The notes beneath the pieces were generated by a model, which searched no databases, was not told where the DNA came from, and worked only from the letters and a program-made list of their open reading frames with translations. DNA of 64,000 bases from Euryodendron excelsum (Eukaryota; Streptophyta; Magnoliopsida; Ericales; Pentaphylacaceae): positions 17,010,001 through 17,074,000 of the forward strand of contig CM065389.1 of the NCBI GenBank assembly GCA_033060915.1, read 5' to 3'. Below, piece by piece: positions 34,202 to 46,043 of this stretch. The stretch's first letter is position 1. Every line of letters starts with the position of its first letter. A program made the translations under genes and the position numbers.

Positions 34202-35569
34202 CACTCAATCTATGCAAAAGACAGTGGGGGTGAAAGTGACTTATTTAGAGAGGTTGTTGGAGGAAACTTTGAAGATTTGACAGGGTGTGCCTAATACTTG
34301 AGGAGAGAAAGAGAAAAAAAAAAGGGGTTATTCCCTTCCCTTATTTGATTTGTAGCGTAGAAAGTTAATTTTTCTCCACTTTTCTTTCATTCTTCTTTAA
34401 ATCAAACAAGGAACTCAATTTTTTCTCTTATTTTCGTTTCATTTCTTCCTCCCTTCCTTTCCATTTCTCTTTCGCGAATATCAAACACACCTTAACTAAA
34501 ATAGCTAATAGGCAAGTTTAGAAAGGATGTTGGCACTCCAAGTATAGTGAATAATTTCTCTCTTTTGTTTTGACTACAATATAGGTCACCTTACCGTATT
34601 TTTCCCATTTGGTAATTGTTAGATGTTATGTTTGGATTAATAATTTAGTGAGGAAAAAAGAAAAGGACAAGGAAATGAAATTGTAAGATATGTTTGGTTA
34701 TTAGATAAAAAGGGGATAAAAGACATAAAAAAATTAAATAAGAATTTGAAATCCCTCATTTTGTTCACTTTTATTTTTCCTTTGATAAATTCAGGTTCCA
34801 AACATAGCAAGATAGAATTAATATTTTAGTAGGGAATAGAATTGAAAATAGTATTCAACACTATGTTTTTGCAAGAAATGAGATTTAGTCACAGATTATT
34901 ATGCAAAAATTAAAATTCCTTGCTTCACAACCTATAATTAAATTTTAAGAATGTATTACTAATTTTTACCATATATATCACTTTTATATATTCTAATATA
35001 CAAAGGCAGCACCATAAGCTGCTTATTTCTTTCACTTGCCAAAAACGTTCTTAAAATTTTTAAATTTTGCATATTTGTTTCAGTTTTTTAGTTGAAACAA
35101 TTAAGAGTAATTTTAATCATTCAAATTTAGTTTTTCTCTCCCTCACGTCTCTATAACTATTGCAGTGGTTTCGTTCAAACACAATATTTGAATATACAAT
35201 AGTGAGAATAAAAATTTAAAAGAGTTGCATACGAATCATGTGTATCCCACCCTCCAGTTACTTATTAATAAATAATGCACATACGAATTAATATAATTTC
35301 AATATGTAGCTAGTATATTTGGAGCATGTAAAATTTAGTAAAACAAAAAAAAAAAAATTTCATATATCTTCTAATTTTTTTTTAACAGAATCAATTACTC
35401 CTCATATTTTCTCAGAACATTAATTCTCCCTAATTAGTGCGATGGAGTATGGACTATGGAGGAGCCAAATTTGTCAGTTTTACCCAAACAATTATTTCCC
35501 TATAAACTTCCAATCCGCCAATGGCTCATGAATAATGACCAAACGCTAGATTTGACAAATCCCAAAGAC
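34202..35569. other. Upstream region of the BTB gene
   Basis: AT-rich, with a pyrimidine-rich tract at 34360-34480 and a MITE relic at 34625-34808. It should contain the BTB promoter and 5' UTR, but no clear TATA box can be defended. Confidence 0.45.
34625..34808. mobile_element. Possible 184-bp Tourist-like MITE
   Basis: Ends GTTATGTTTGG and CCAAACATAGC are inverted repeats of each other (10 of 11) and resemble the ends of the 601-bp element at 43168-43768. No clear target duplication. Confidence 0.4.
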
Positions 35570-36643
35570 ATGCGACGCCACCGCCGGCAATCGGGGTCGG
35601 ACTACGAATCAGAGTCGGAATCAGAGGGCAGAGGCAGGACCTTGAGATGTGTGTCGTGCAGGGAGGATTACGAGGCGATGGACGCCGGCACCTGCAAGGA
35701 GTGCTACGAGGAAGCGAGCGAGACCGAGGAAGAGCTCAAGCGCGAGATCGAAGACCTAAAGGCCAAGGTCGCCTTCCTCAGGTTCTGGAACCCCCTCGAT
35801 CACCACCACAGCCACCACCAGCGGCCCACTCCTTGCTTCACCGACGTTGTTCTGGTCGCCTCCGATAACGAGTCCGGTAAACCGGCAGCCAACCCAGTTC
35901 CCGTCCCGGCCCATAAAGCGGTCCTGGTGAGTACCCATCTCGCTAAACTGACTTTTTTTGTGTATATATGCGTATATATAGACATACATATATGTATATA
36001 GTAGGTCTGTTGAAAATTTAAAAGCTGTGTTGGGTTTGATATCGTGACTTGAAGATGCTGTGATCCACAAACAATTAAAGAATAGCTGTGAAAATAATTA
36101 TAGAATGCTGTTAAATCATTTGCAAAAATAGAAAAGGAGAAGCAAGTGTGGAAAAAGAATGAGATCAATTCCATTGAGTGGATCAAACCCTGTTACAGAT
36201 CCTTAATTTGGATCATAGTTTGGCATGAATATCTTCCAGTCGTTCTTGTATATTCAACTCTACTTGAAGAGTGAGAAGCTAATTGTCACGCCCTAGTTTT
36301 TCTAAAGCCAGATTTTAAGTAATGAAAGGTATAGCATTAAAAAGTTAAAGTCAAAATTAGGATCAAATTTTGGTCAAAATAGGTTTTGAAATTTATTTTA
36401 AAGATAGTTTTTGTTTTGAAAATTTTTGAAATAAAATTGGGTCCATTCGTATTTTGAATAAATCTGGGTTTAACAAAACCTGTTTTAACAAAACATATCA
36501 AGTCTAAAATATCCACACTCCAACAACTAGTCTCAACCTCCAATCCAATGCTCCAATATCAATAAACCCATCCTCCAACCCAAACCATAATAAGTACTAA
36601 ACCAGAGAATTCTTCCAACGTAAAATAAATCTCTAAATGTAAC

Positions 36644-36701
<58 letters not shown>

Positions 36702-39700
36702 AGTCATCCAAAATAAAAAGAGTAAAAGTTTAGGAGTATAATACAACACAAAAAGAAATTAATTAAAACCGAGAGATAATACAATATGGAGTCAAAATAT
36801 ATAGTAGACCTCCGGTGTTCTAATTCCAGTCCTCAAATCTGGTTGCCCAAAGGCCCACCTGCAACTATTGTAGGGTGAGTATTTCCACAGCTCAAGTACG
36901 AGGTTATGCTATCGAGTTAATAAAAATGAGGTGATATGTGCAAGTGTATAAGTAAAAATGTATGAAAGTAAAAAAATACAGTTTATTTATCCTAACTCTC
37001 AATCTAATGTCAAAAGATACGGTACAAGCACTCACATGAACAACTAAATGAAAATCAAACACATATAACATTAAACCACAAATTATTCAATCACCAACAA
37101 CAACAACATCAAGTTGACTCTATAAGACTAAAACTGAAATAATAAAATGCATAAATAAATAAATAAAATTATCAGGACTCACCCAAGTCCAACCCAATGC
37201 AAGTGCATGATGCAATCGGCCGTACTGAGAAGGGGATACAATTTCACCTACAACTTCTTCCGTTCTTTATGTGATATCACCTAAAGGACTGTGTTTTCAA
37301 GTAATTCCACTCTTATAGGTCGTACCCAAAGGACGCATGTATCTCGTTAAATGAGGCACTAGGTCTTTATACCAATGCCAAATTTTAGGGCCAAGGCTTC
37401 AAGTCCAAGCCCAACCATGCCCAACAACCGATAGACCTTAACTCAAATCTAAAACAACATAAATACAGCACAAAAACACGATTAATAATATCTAAGGTAC
37501 CAAACTCATAACAAAATCTCTAATCATTATTCAAAACACCCAAACATCATTATTATTCATTTTTGTACCCACTTCAAATTATGTCAAGTAAGCAAAATTA
37601 CCCAATTATTTTCTTTAAATTCACTAACACCTCAAGTATACTCACATACATGTGAATCACATGAATATTAAGCTAATTTCATGAATAAATCATTTTATGG
37701 TAAAATTCTCAATTTTATTAAACATGTAAACATGGTAATTTTTTAAATTTTTATTCAAACCATTCAATAATACACAAGGCATTAGTAACTAACATATTAT
37801 GATAAATATAACAAAAATAACTAAGGGAGTCAAGAAATTAAATTATAATTGACTTTCAAGTTCAAATAAAACTTAGAACTCAAATTAAGATTCCTATAGC
37901 CTTGATTTCTACCCAACTCACATACATAACTCAAAATTATGAACCCAATAGCAAAATTCACGTGTAACCCCCTTACTTTTTAAAGATTGAACCTAGGGTA
38001 AGAACTTGACTTCACCGAAACCACGAACCAAAACCACCACTGCGAAGCCCTTGACAAGTGGAAGTCAAAACCTTTAAGAAGTGGTACTAAAATCTTTCTC
38101 TAACTAGGTGATAATGGAGTATGAAATTCAAACAAAATGAAAAAAAGAGAGAGAATGTGGGTTGCTGGTTTGCTGCTGAGAGAGAGAGAATAAAGTGGGT
38201 TTGATTTCTTTTAAATTATTTTTGCATAATAACCAAAAAGCCCTCAAATATTCACATAATTTCAAAAAAAACCACTCATCTTTGTTGACTTCGTGACCGG
38301 GTCTTCACACTAATAGAATGAACTTGCCGGCCAACTCTAGTTAGGATCCATCAATAAAGCCTTAACCCTGACGCATTTGTTTATGTAGAAGGAAGAATGC
38401 GATGTCTAACTATCTTTTCACTATTTCCTGAAAGGTCTATGGATTAAACTATTGGCTAACATTTATTGGGTGACCCCTCCAGAAATTCTTTCCTTTCTTG
38501 AAACTTCTTCTAGAGGCATTGGTAAAATGGAGAAAGCTAAAACTTTGTGCGTATTTTTGCATTGAGGAATGTGGTTTGGAATATTTGGAGAACCTTGTAT
38601 TGAGAAGTTTTGGCAAAAATTCAATTCTTTGATTCCCTTCGGGCTTCAATTACTAAGAGTTCAAAGATGTGCTATTATCATTAATTTTGTGCAAGTAAAA
38701 AAAATGAAAAATGAAAGCACACTCACACAAGCATTCACGAGGCGTGCCTCTCCCTATTGGGACACTAAAGCTTATGGTCGTTCCCTTGGTAGAATTGGAT
38801 AGTTAGGCATCAGGGTTGTCATTTGGGGCGATATAAGGTAGACTGTTTATAAATTTCTCTAGACCTGCAGACTTATCAAGAAAATAAAAAAAAAAAATTG
38901 TTTCTCTAGACCAGCAGGTAGGGCTTTTGTAATTGATGCAGAGAGTGGAGCTCTATTGGAAGGTCTTAGGGAAGCTTCCATCTAGACCTTGCTGCCAATT
39001 GTGTTGTTTACAAAACAAGCATCAAGCAAAATGCGTATACAAGAATGTCAGGTAGTCCCTGGCCTTGCATCTTCTGCAGGGCCGTTAAAAGTAAATTGGT
39101 GTTTTGCAACCATTTTACCTAAAAGATCCACTCTCTCTTATCAATCATTCCCTCAACTTGTTTTCAATAACCTAACTTTTGAGTTACCTGTCCATACTAT
39201 TCCTTGAATAATCTCCAAAGTTTTAGTAGAATTAAGGCTCTTAACCGAAAAAACTTCTTGATCATTCTTCATCTTCAATGAAAGAGAGGACAGGAGAGCG
39301 TACTCCCATAAAATTTGGGAGACAAACACAATTTTGGCTGTAGGACTGGGATTGACAAGATCCTATTTACTTCCCGCCCCCCCCAAAACAAAAAAAAAAA
39401 ACCAAAAAAAAAGAAAAAGAATAGTGGTGGCAAGCATGTGAACTTCCACAAATGTTCCTCCAACGCATTATCCATTTCTTTCAGAAGCCTTACTACCGTA
39501 TCTCAACTCTATATTTCCAGATAACATGGTTGGTTATGCTGCTTTAGATGGCTATGAGGTTCTAGGCTGTTGGTATTATCAAAACAGTTTTTTTCTTCCT
39601 TCCTAGTAAATGATGCAATCTACACTGCAGCGCATTTAAATTGCTAAGGTGTTGGTTTGATGTCAATACTGAGTAATTACCCCTCTGCTATATTTGGAAA

Positions 39701-40844
39701 ATATACAAACCACTGATTTCTTCATGCTTTTGATCCGCCAAATCAAGCCGTGGACAATTTAGTTACCTGTTTGATTATACAGTTGATCTATTGCATCATT
39801 ATATTTCATCTGATTAAGTCTCGTTATTTCTGATATAGTGTAATAGAATGACTACTCTATGCTGCACCATTTGTGTTTGCCAAAAGTTCACGAGGCTTAG
39901 TGGTACCCAAATTTTTAAGTCCGTTCTTTATTGAAGGCATCAGTGGTCTTAGCTCTTCCTGTATTTCTGCAAATTGTAGTATTCAGTGAATAAAAACTTC
40001 TAGTTCAGTGAGCCATAGCATTCTTCAATAATTAATAGTACTGTTAATGAAAATATTTTGTCTCTCCTTTTGTTCACTGGTTTATACTTCTGTAATTTGG
40101 CATTCGAAGAGTGTTACAATCATCTCATAAAAAAGCAGGGTTATTTAGGAAGCTTAAAAAACGTTGGCCAGCCTCTTATATTTTGGAAATATCAAGCAGG
40201 CCTTTATGCTGTTGTATTGGGATTCTGAACTTCTGTATTTGCGTATCCTGGATTGGCAATCCACTCGGGAATGGGGATTAGACGATCTAATCATTGAAAT
40301 CCTTTTTCATTCCATTTCTATTTCTTTTTACTTATTTCATTAAATTTCTTTGATAATTTTGATGATTAATCAGGCCAGCCGTTCCCCAGTTTTCAGAGCC
40401 ATGCTTGAAAATGAGATGGAGGAAAGCCTGAGTGGTACCATCAAAATAAGTGATGTATCCTACGATGTTCTTCGCTCCTTTGTCCATTATTTGTACACTG
40501 CGGAAGCATGTCTTGACGAGCAAATGGCCTATGACCTTTTAGTCTTGGCTGAAAAATACCAAGTGAAGCATCTGAAAACCTATTGCGAGAAGTTCATGGT
40601 GTCCAAATTGAACTGGGAGAATTCACTCTTGAGTTTTGCCTTTGCTCATCAGCACAATGCTAAGACCTTGCTTGATGCAGCCTTATCATTGATCATGGAC
40701 AACATGGATAAGCTAAGCAAGCAAGAAGAGTACATGGAACTTGTGGAGAAGGATCCTCGGCTTGTTGTAGAAATCTACGAAGCTTATCTCTCCAAACAGG
40801 TTAATACTGCTGCTGCACATAAAGATTCATCCTCGAAGTCATAA
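35570..40844 (+). CDS. BTB/POZ domain protein, At4g08455-like
   Basis: Two coding exons, 35570-35926 and 40374-40844, join in phase 0 at GTGAGT and TTAATCAG, giving about 275 residues. Residues 10-20 are a Ser/Glu run. Residues 27-45 hold two CxxC pairs (CVSC, CKEC), like a small zinc ribbon. Residues 50-70 form a Glu/Lys helix (EEELKREIEDLKAKV). The BTB fold runs from FTDVVLVASD (89) over the splice junction (VPAHKAVL / ASRSPVFRAMLENEM) to about 190, followed by a BACK-like helical tail with AFAHQHNAKTLLDAALS. BTB proteins commonly act as CUL3 ubiquitin-ligase adaptors; that role is inferred here. An in-frame upstream ATG at 35456 would add 38 residues, but the start MRRHRR is preferred because, as I recall, relatives begin at about this point. 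The 4.4-kb intron hosts a solo LTR. Confidence 0.9.
36284..38309. mobile_element. 2-kb solo LTR in the BTB intron
   Basis: Begins TGTCACGCCC and ends GGGTCTTCACA, flanked by perfect CTAAT duplications (36279-36283 and 38310-38314). It is 2026 bp long and lacks coding frames and a second LTR. The minus strand, starting TGTGAAGACCCGG, looks like the LTR sense orientation (inference). Ty3/gypsy origin is likely from length and end sequence, but unproven. Confidence 0.75.
36643..36701. repeat. (TAA)n microsatellite, ~19 repeats
   Basis: An uninterrupted trinucleotide run of about 59 bp inside the solo LTR of the BTB intron. Being pure, it is likely to vary in length between individuals. Confidence 0.95.
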
Positions 40845-42507
40845 GGAAAGTACCATTATAGTTTTTTCAGTACATTATCGTATCCTTTGGGTTTTGATTT
40901 GCTGAATGTGATTCTCACCGGTTTTGTGTTCAAAATCTGGTGGAAATTGGATGTAACTGAATTTTCAGGTTCAGATGACCTCTTTGAAGTAAGTATTTTT
41001 ATATATATATATATATACACTATATATTATAGCAATATGTTATTGGGTCTTCGAGGTTGAAACATTCAATCCAATTTTCTTAGTTTTTTGAATTTTTAAA
41101 TAATTAATTTTACATGTGTTATGATAACTAGCATTGGTCTAACTATAAAATATAGAAACTATTACTTTCTGTTAATGATTAATAAATCTTTGCTTAAACT
41201 TAAGTAGTAATTTTATGTTACTTTGATAATTTTAGAAAGTTTTCTTTAAATTTTATCTATCTTATGTTAAAATTTTACCTTTCTTTAAATGTTACTTTGA
41301 TAATTTTACCTATCTTATGTTACTTTGATAATCTTATGTTACTTAAACTTTTACCTATCTTTTATAATTTTAGAAAGTTTTCTTTAAATTTTTAAAAACT
41401 TAGAAATGTTATTTTAAATTTCCTTAAATCCCTCTTTTATAATTTTAGAAAGCTCCTCCTTAAATGTAAACATAACATTAGGATTGTTATTTTGAATATT
41501 CTTAAATGCGTCTATTATAATTTTGGAAAGCTCTTGCTTATATTCAAAATTTTTGAATTTTCTATTCAAATCTTTTTAATTTTTGTTTTTTAGAAAGACA
41601 AATACAAATAAATCGAGAGTATATATTATTTCAATTGATTGTGAGATCGTTCAAGTTGAAATGTTTTGCTATTTTTTTTAGTTCTTTAATTTTATGTCCC
41701 TATTCCAAATGTCCAATTTTGTGCCCTCAATGATTGGTTAAAAAAGTAATTTATAAATGAAATAAATAATCTCTAAAATTTCATTCTTCAGTCTTAATTT
41801 CTTAAAAATGTTATAACTATTTATATTACATATTACAACAATCGTTAATGATATTTTTAAAGCTAAAAATTTGGATCCAACTTTCTAACTTGTTGGCTCT
41901 TAATCAATTTGATAGGTTTATCAAAATTTTTTCAAATATGTTCCTTCACAAAATTTTTAATGAAAATAAAAAGTAATTTTAAATTTTTATCATAGGAAGT
42001 ACATGTGACAAAATTATTAATTATGTATCATTTATTCTTTTGTTATTTAAAGAAATATCTTATTATTAAATTTGTTATCTAGTTGTAAAATACTCATCAA
42101 TTACATCTCTTTAAATATGTTTAAAAGTAATAACAAAAATTAATCAAAATTTTGGCAAGCAACAATGAAACTTAATTTATTATATTATTTTTTTCTCAAT
42201 TAAAGAGTAATTTATATATTTTTAATTATTTTACAGTTATTGAGTTGTCTAACCTTAATTATTGAAATAAATCCATAGACAAATTTTCTAATCCTGCCTA
42301 GGTTAATATGAAATGACATTTAATGTTTTCTTTTTTATACGTTTAATACATTTAGAATATCTATTTTGGAAAACATTTAATCAAAATTAAAACAAAACTT
42401 TGAAGTTTGTTATAAATAATAAAGAAACAAGAAGTATTTTAAGTATTTTAATTATGTGATTTTAATGTAATTTGATGTTTTTTGATAAACTTGGCGGTAA
42501 ATGTTAC
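40845..42507. other. 3' flank of the BTB gene, AT-rich intergenic
   Basis: The first few hundred bases should include the 3' UTR. A TA run lies near 41002-41019. From 41210 to 41470 short phrases recur (TTATGTTACTTTGATAATTTTA, ATAATTTTAGAAAGTTTTC), a local degenerate repeat. No gene seen. Confidence 0.55.
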
Positions 42508-43043
42508 TATAGGGGGGATTTTTTGGAAAGCCTGATTCAATATGTGAACTAAATTAATAAGCACAAACAATTTGCAAGAGAAGAAGATAATGAGAATGCG
42601 TCAACCCTCTTTGGGTCGATAGCACTCCGAAAATTAAGTCAGATGAACTTAACCTCAATGAATTGAAAGAAAGAAATCTATTATAACTCTCAGTTGTGCG
42701 TACTTTGCTTTTTAGTGGCATGATATATTTATAAACGTCAGAGGCTCCAATTATTCTAGGAATGATATTCTTTCTCCTTCTAGGAATAGTTCTCTCTTGG
42801 GTCGGTTTATCAGTAGATTGTACTTATCTTTAAGAGTCATTTCTTTTATTAATTTGGAGTTCTTTATTCACTAGGCTTGTTTTTCTGCAAGTCGGTTATA
42901 CTTTAGCAGATGTTGGGCTTTGCGACCAAAGGTCAACACCATCATTCTTAGCAAACTTATTCTGAGCCTCTTCTTTGGAAGGTCAGTATTATCATTTAGT
43001 GGGCTTATCCTGATCTAGAGAATCCAAAATTTTTTATCCTACA
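42508..43043 (-). repeat. 3' LTR of the gag-only element
   Basis: 536 bp, matching 58621-59156 along its length (for example CTTTGGGTTGATAACACTTCG against CTTTGGGTCGATAGCACTCCG). On the element's strand it begins TGTAGGATAAAA and ends in TATA rather than the usual CA. Confidence 0.88.
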
Positions 43044-43060
43044 ATTGTCCCCTGCCCTTG
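43044..43060 (-). other. Polypurine tract of the gag-only element
   Basis: On the minus strand, AAGGGCAGGGGACAAT directly precedes the 3' LTR, as expected for the plus-strand priming site of an LTR retrotransposon. Confidence 0.7.
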
Positions 43061-43167
43061 CACTTTATTTGCCCGATCTTGGGCGACAAGGGTTGCACTA
43101 TGTTGATAATGACAATCTTTTAATTTTGGTCTTTTTTGGCCAACTTACCAAACTTGGGCAGGACTAG

Positions 43168-43768
43168 GCTATGTTTGGTACAAGGGGAATAGAAAGGAAT
43201 GGAATGAGAATGAGAATGGAATGGAATAGTCATTCTTATTCCCTTATTTGGTAAGACCAATGAACAATACTAGAAGAGAATGGAATGAAATTTATGTATG
43301 ATATGAAAATTTAATATTATGTCCATACAAAATATTAGTAATATATATTATTTAATCACTAAATATTATTAAGTATTTGTAATGGTGGTGGCGGCGGCAG
43401 AGGCGGTTTAATTATTAAATATTTTTTTATGAATTTTCAACTCTTTAAATTTTTTTAAAATTTTAAAATTTAAAATTTTTTTTAAAAATTTAAAAATCAA
43501 AAAAATAATTACCAAACATGTTATATATTTTTTGAACGAAATTTGACAACAAAAATTTTACCAAGTTTTGTTTTATGTTGTTTCATGTAGGAATGGAATG
43601 ACAATTCTCACTCTTGAAATAAGGAATGGTCATTCCAACAAAATGTGAGAATGATCATTCCACGAGAATAGTCATTCCATTTTTAAATAGTGCTACCAAA
43701 CAAGGGAATGAGAATGAAAGTAAGAATGATCATTCCATTCCATTACATTCCCTTGTACTAAACATAGC
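43168..43768. mobile_element. 601-bp Harbinger/Tourist-like MITE
   Basis: Ends GCTATGTTTGGTACAAGGGGAAT and the reverse complement of CATTCCCTTGTACTAAACATAGC form an inverted repeat of about 40 bp. Flanking TAG and TAA suggest a 3-bp TWA-type duplication. The arms are rich in GGAATG/CATTCC. It interrupts the tandem-repeat zone of the gag-only element. A GGCGGCGGC patch lies near 43388. Confidence 0.7.
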
Positions 43769-43789
43769 ATAAGTTCTCTGCTTGGTTTT

Positions 43790-44082
43790 TCTTCACCCAC
43801 TTCGAGCCTAACCTACCAAACAAGGTAGGACCAAGCTCTTTGTTTGGTCTTTCTTCTCTTCTGGCCTTCTTTGGCCAACCTACCAAACTTAGGTAGACCA
43901 AGCTCTCTGCTTAGTGTTTTTAGGGGTTGGTCATTCTTGGGTCGACCTGCTCAACTTAGGTAAGACCAAGAGGTGAACGCTTGGGTTTTTTACTTTGACA
44001 TTCATTGGTCGACTTGCCCGATTTAGGTAGGATAAAAGTTTTACACCTGGTTTTTGGGGTGGCCATTCTTGGGCCGACTTGC
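43790..44082. repeat. ~64-bp tandem repeats, left part
   Basis: About four to five imperfect units of the form GGCCATTCTTGGGCCGACTT, then GCCCGATTTAGGTAGGA. They lie 3' of gag, upstream of the polypurine tract. The array is cut at 44083 by the Athila-like element and resumes at 56487. Confidence 0.8.
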
Positions 44083-46043
44083 TGCTTGTCTTTCCCAACC
44101 ACAGTGCCAAAAATTTCATGTCTATGCCCAGATTGTGAGAACTTAAACACCCAAGTGCAAGTACGGCGAAGTAGCAATTAAAATAACTCGATAAGAATGA
44201 CATCGATCCATAGGGAACGAAGTTCTAAATTATGTGAAATGTCACAGTTGCGAATGGTAGGTGTCATAATTCACCTCAGGTAATGGGTTAGATACCGACT
44301 AAGCCATGCTAGACATAGAAGCGTCATAGACGGCTTAAGTTGAAACCTAAACCAACTCGTTCGAATTTCACCTTTTACTGACGAGAATTGGACAAAAGTT
44401 GTAGAAATAGTATCCAAAAGAAAAATATTTTGTTTTTGAGATATTTGATGGTTGTTAAACTGGACTGCAAAAAGAAACAGATTAAAAACAACATAGGATC
44501 CAATTGATCTAATCACGTGACTTTTTTGGTATTGATCAATACAAGTTTACCATTTGTCAATTGTTTGACACCTTTGAGCCTCATAAACTAATAGATGAGA
44601 ATATTTAATGATAACCATATACTAAAATATTACGTTAAAATCATGAACTCTCACCATTAACTCATAAACACTAAGTAATGTTTTATTTGAATGTAAGTGT
44701 AACAAGCATAATTAAAAACACATGTTTTCAAAGGTTTTAGCTAAATACTTATTAAATTATTATCGAAAACCCTCACTATCGATTTGCATATATCGGTTGC
44801 TTTGTCAAGGCAGAAAGTATTACAAACATAATTAAAAGTCTAAATTTTCAAAAATATTTAGATTTTAATTATCAAGAATATAAAAATAATTCATTCTAGA
44901 TTAAGATTAAGATTAAGAACCTTAGGTCTCTAACAGAGGTTTGGACATAAAAACATACTAAACGGAAGACCTGCATAAAATATACAAGTCTCTGAAAAGT
45001 GTAGAGTAAACTAGCATTACTTTACTTTGCACTATTCTTATATTAATTGCGATACTCCTAAACTTAAACTTGTTTACAAAAATATAAAGTCATTACGTGC
45101 ATAAAATATGTGCCCATGTCCGTATATACAATATAATGAATATGTGTAAAAATACTAAGTTTTCAAATAAATTTGAAATTAAAAGATAAACCTTAATTGA
45201 TCATCTTAATATCGTCATGTGATCTTCATAATTGGTTCCAAGAATAAAGCTAGTTATTCATGATAATAAAAAGAAATAATTTGAAAGAAAGTGACTTCAT
45301 AAATAAAAAAGTTTACTACAGCAGAATAATAGTAAAGAAAAGACTGAAAGATACTAACAAACTAACTGAAAATCTATACCTGAAAATGAAATAACTGAAT
45401 GTACAGTTCCTTAGTTATGAACTTCTTCTTCTTTGGACTCTCTCTCTGACTCTCTTTTGAAGTTCTCTTCTTTCTTTCCACGGCTCTCCTATTTATAGGA
45501 GATGAAGAGTTTTTTTTTTTTTTTTTTAATTTTTTAATTTTATTATTTTTTTGAAATTATTTTTTGATTATTTTTAATTACACTACTAACTTATATATAT
45601 TTATAATATTATACCACTAATTTATAAATATATATAATATTATACCCACTAATTTATATATATAATATGTCCACTAATTTAGATATATAATATATATCCA
45701 CTAATATATATAAATATAATATTATACGTACTTAGTTATATATACAGTATATCTACTAAATATATATAAAAATATAATATATATTCACTAATTTATATAT
45801 ATAATATCCACTAATATATATATATATATATATACAAAATATAACATAATACATCAAATTAATATTCGAATAAATATCTATGTGCCTGCTCGCTTTATTT
45901 TGTTCGGTTTTAGTTTCAAATCTGCATAAGACACAAAAAAAATAAAAGAATACCAAAATTATATAAAAAATGATAATATATAAATAAGTACTAATAATAG
46001 TTTACAATTAGAGACTCTGATTGTACTTTTTAGAGTACAATCA
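44083..46043 (-). repeat. 3' LTR of the Athila-like element
   Basis: Starts TGCTTGTCTTTCCCAACC and ends GTACAATCA. A minus-strand CTATAAATAGG TATA box lies near 45490-45500. An AT-rich array of CCACTAATATATATA-type units fills about 45585-45850. Confidence 0.85.

Larger units (their letters stand above)
35927..40373 (+). other. Intron of the BTB gene (4.4 kb)
   Basis: It contains the solo LTR at 36284-38309. The remaining part, 38315-40370, has short open frames on both strands (38449-38802, 38989-39207) and a C/A homopolymer patch near 39377-39420. None of these shows a recognisable domain. Confidence 0.8.

Noticed and set aside
35647..35868. Alternative plus-strand frame in BTB exon 1
   Set aside because: A frame-shifted shadow of the Glu/Arg-rich coding exon.
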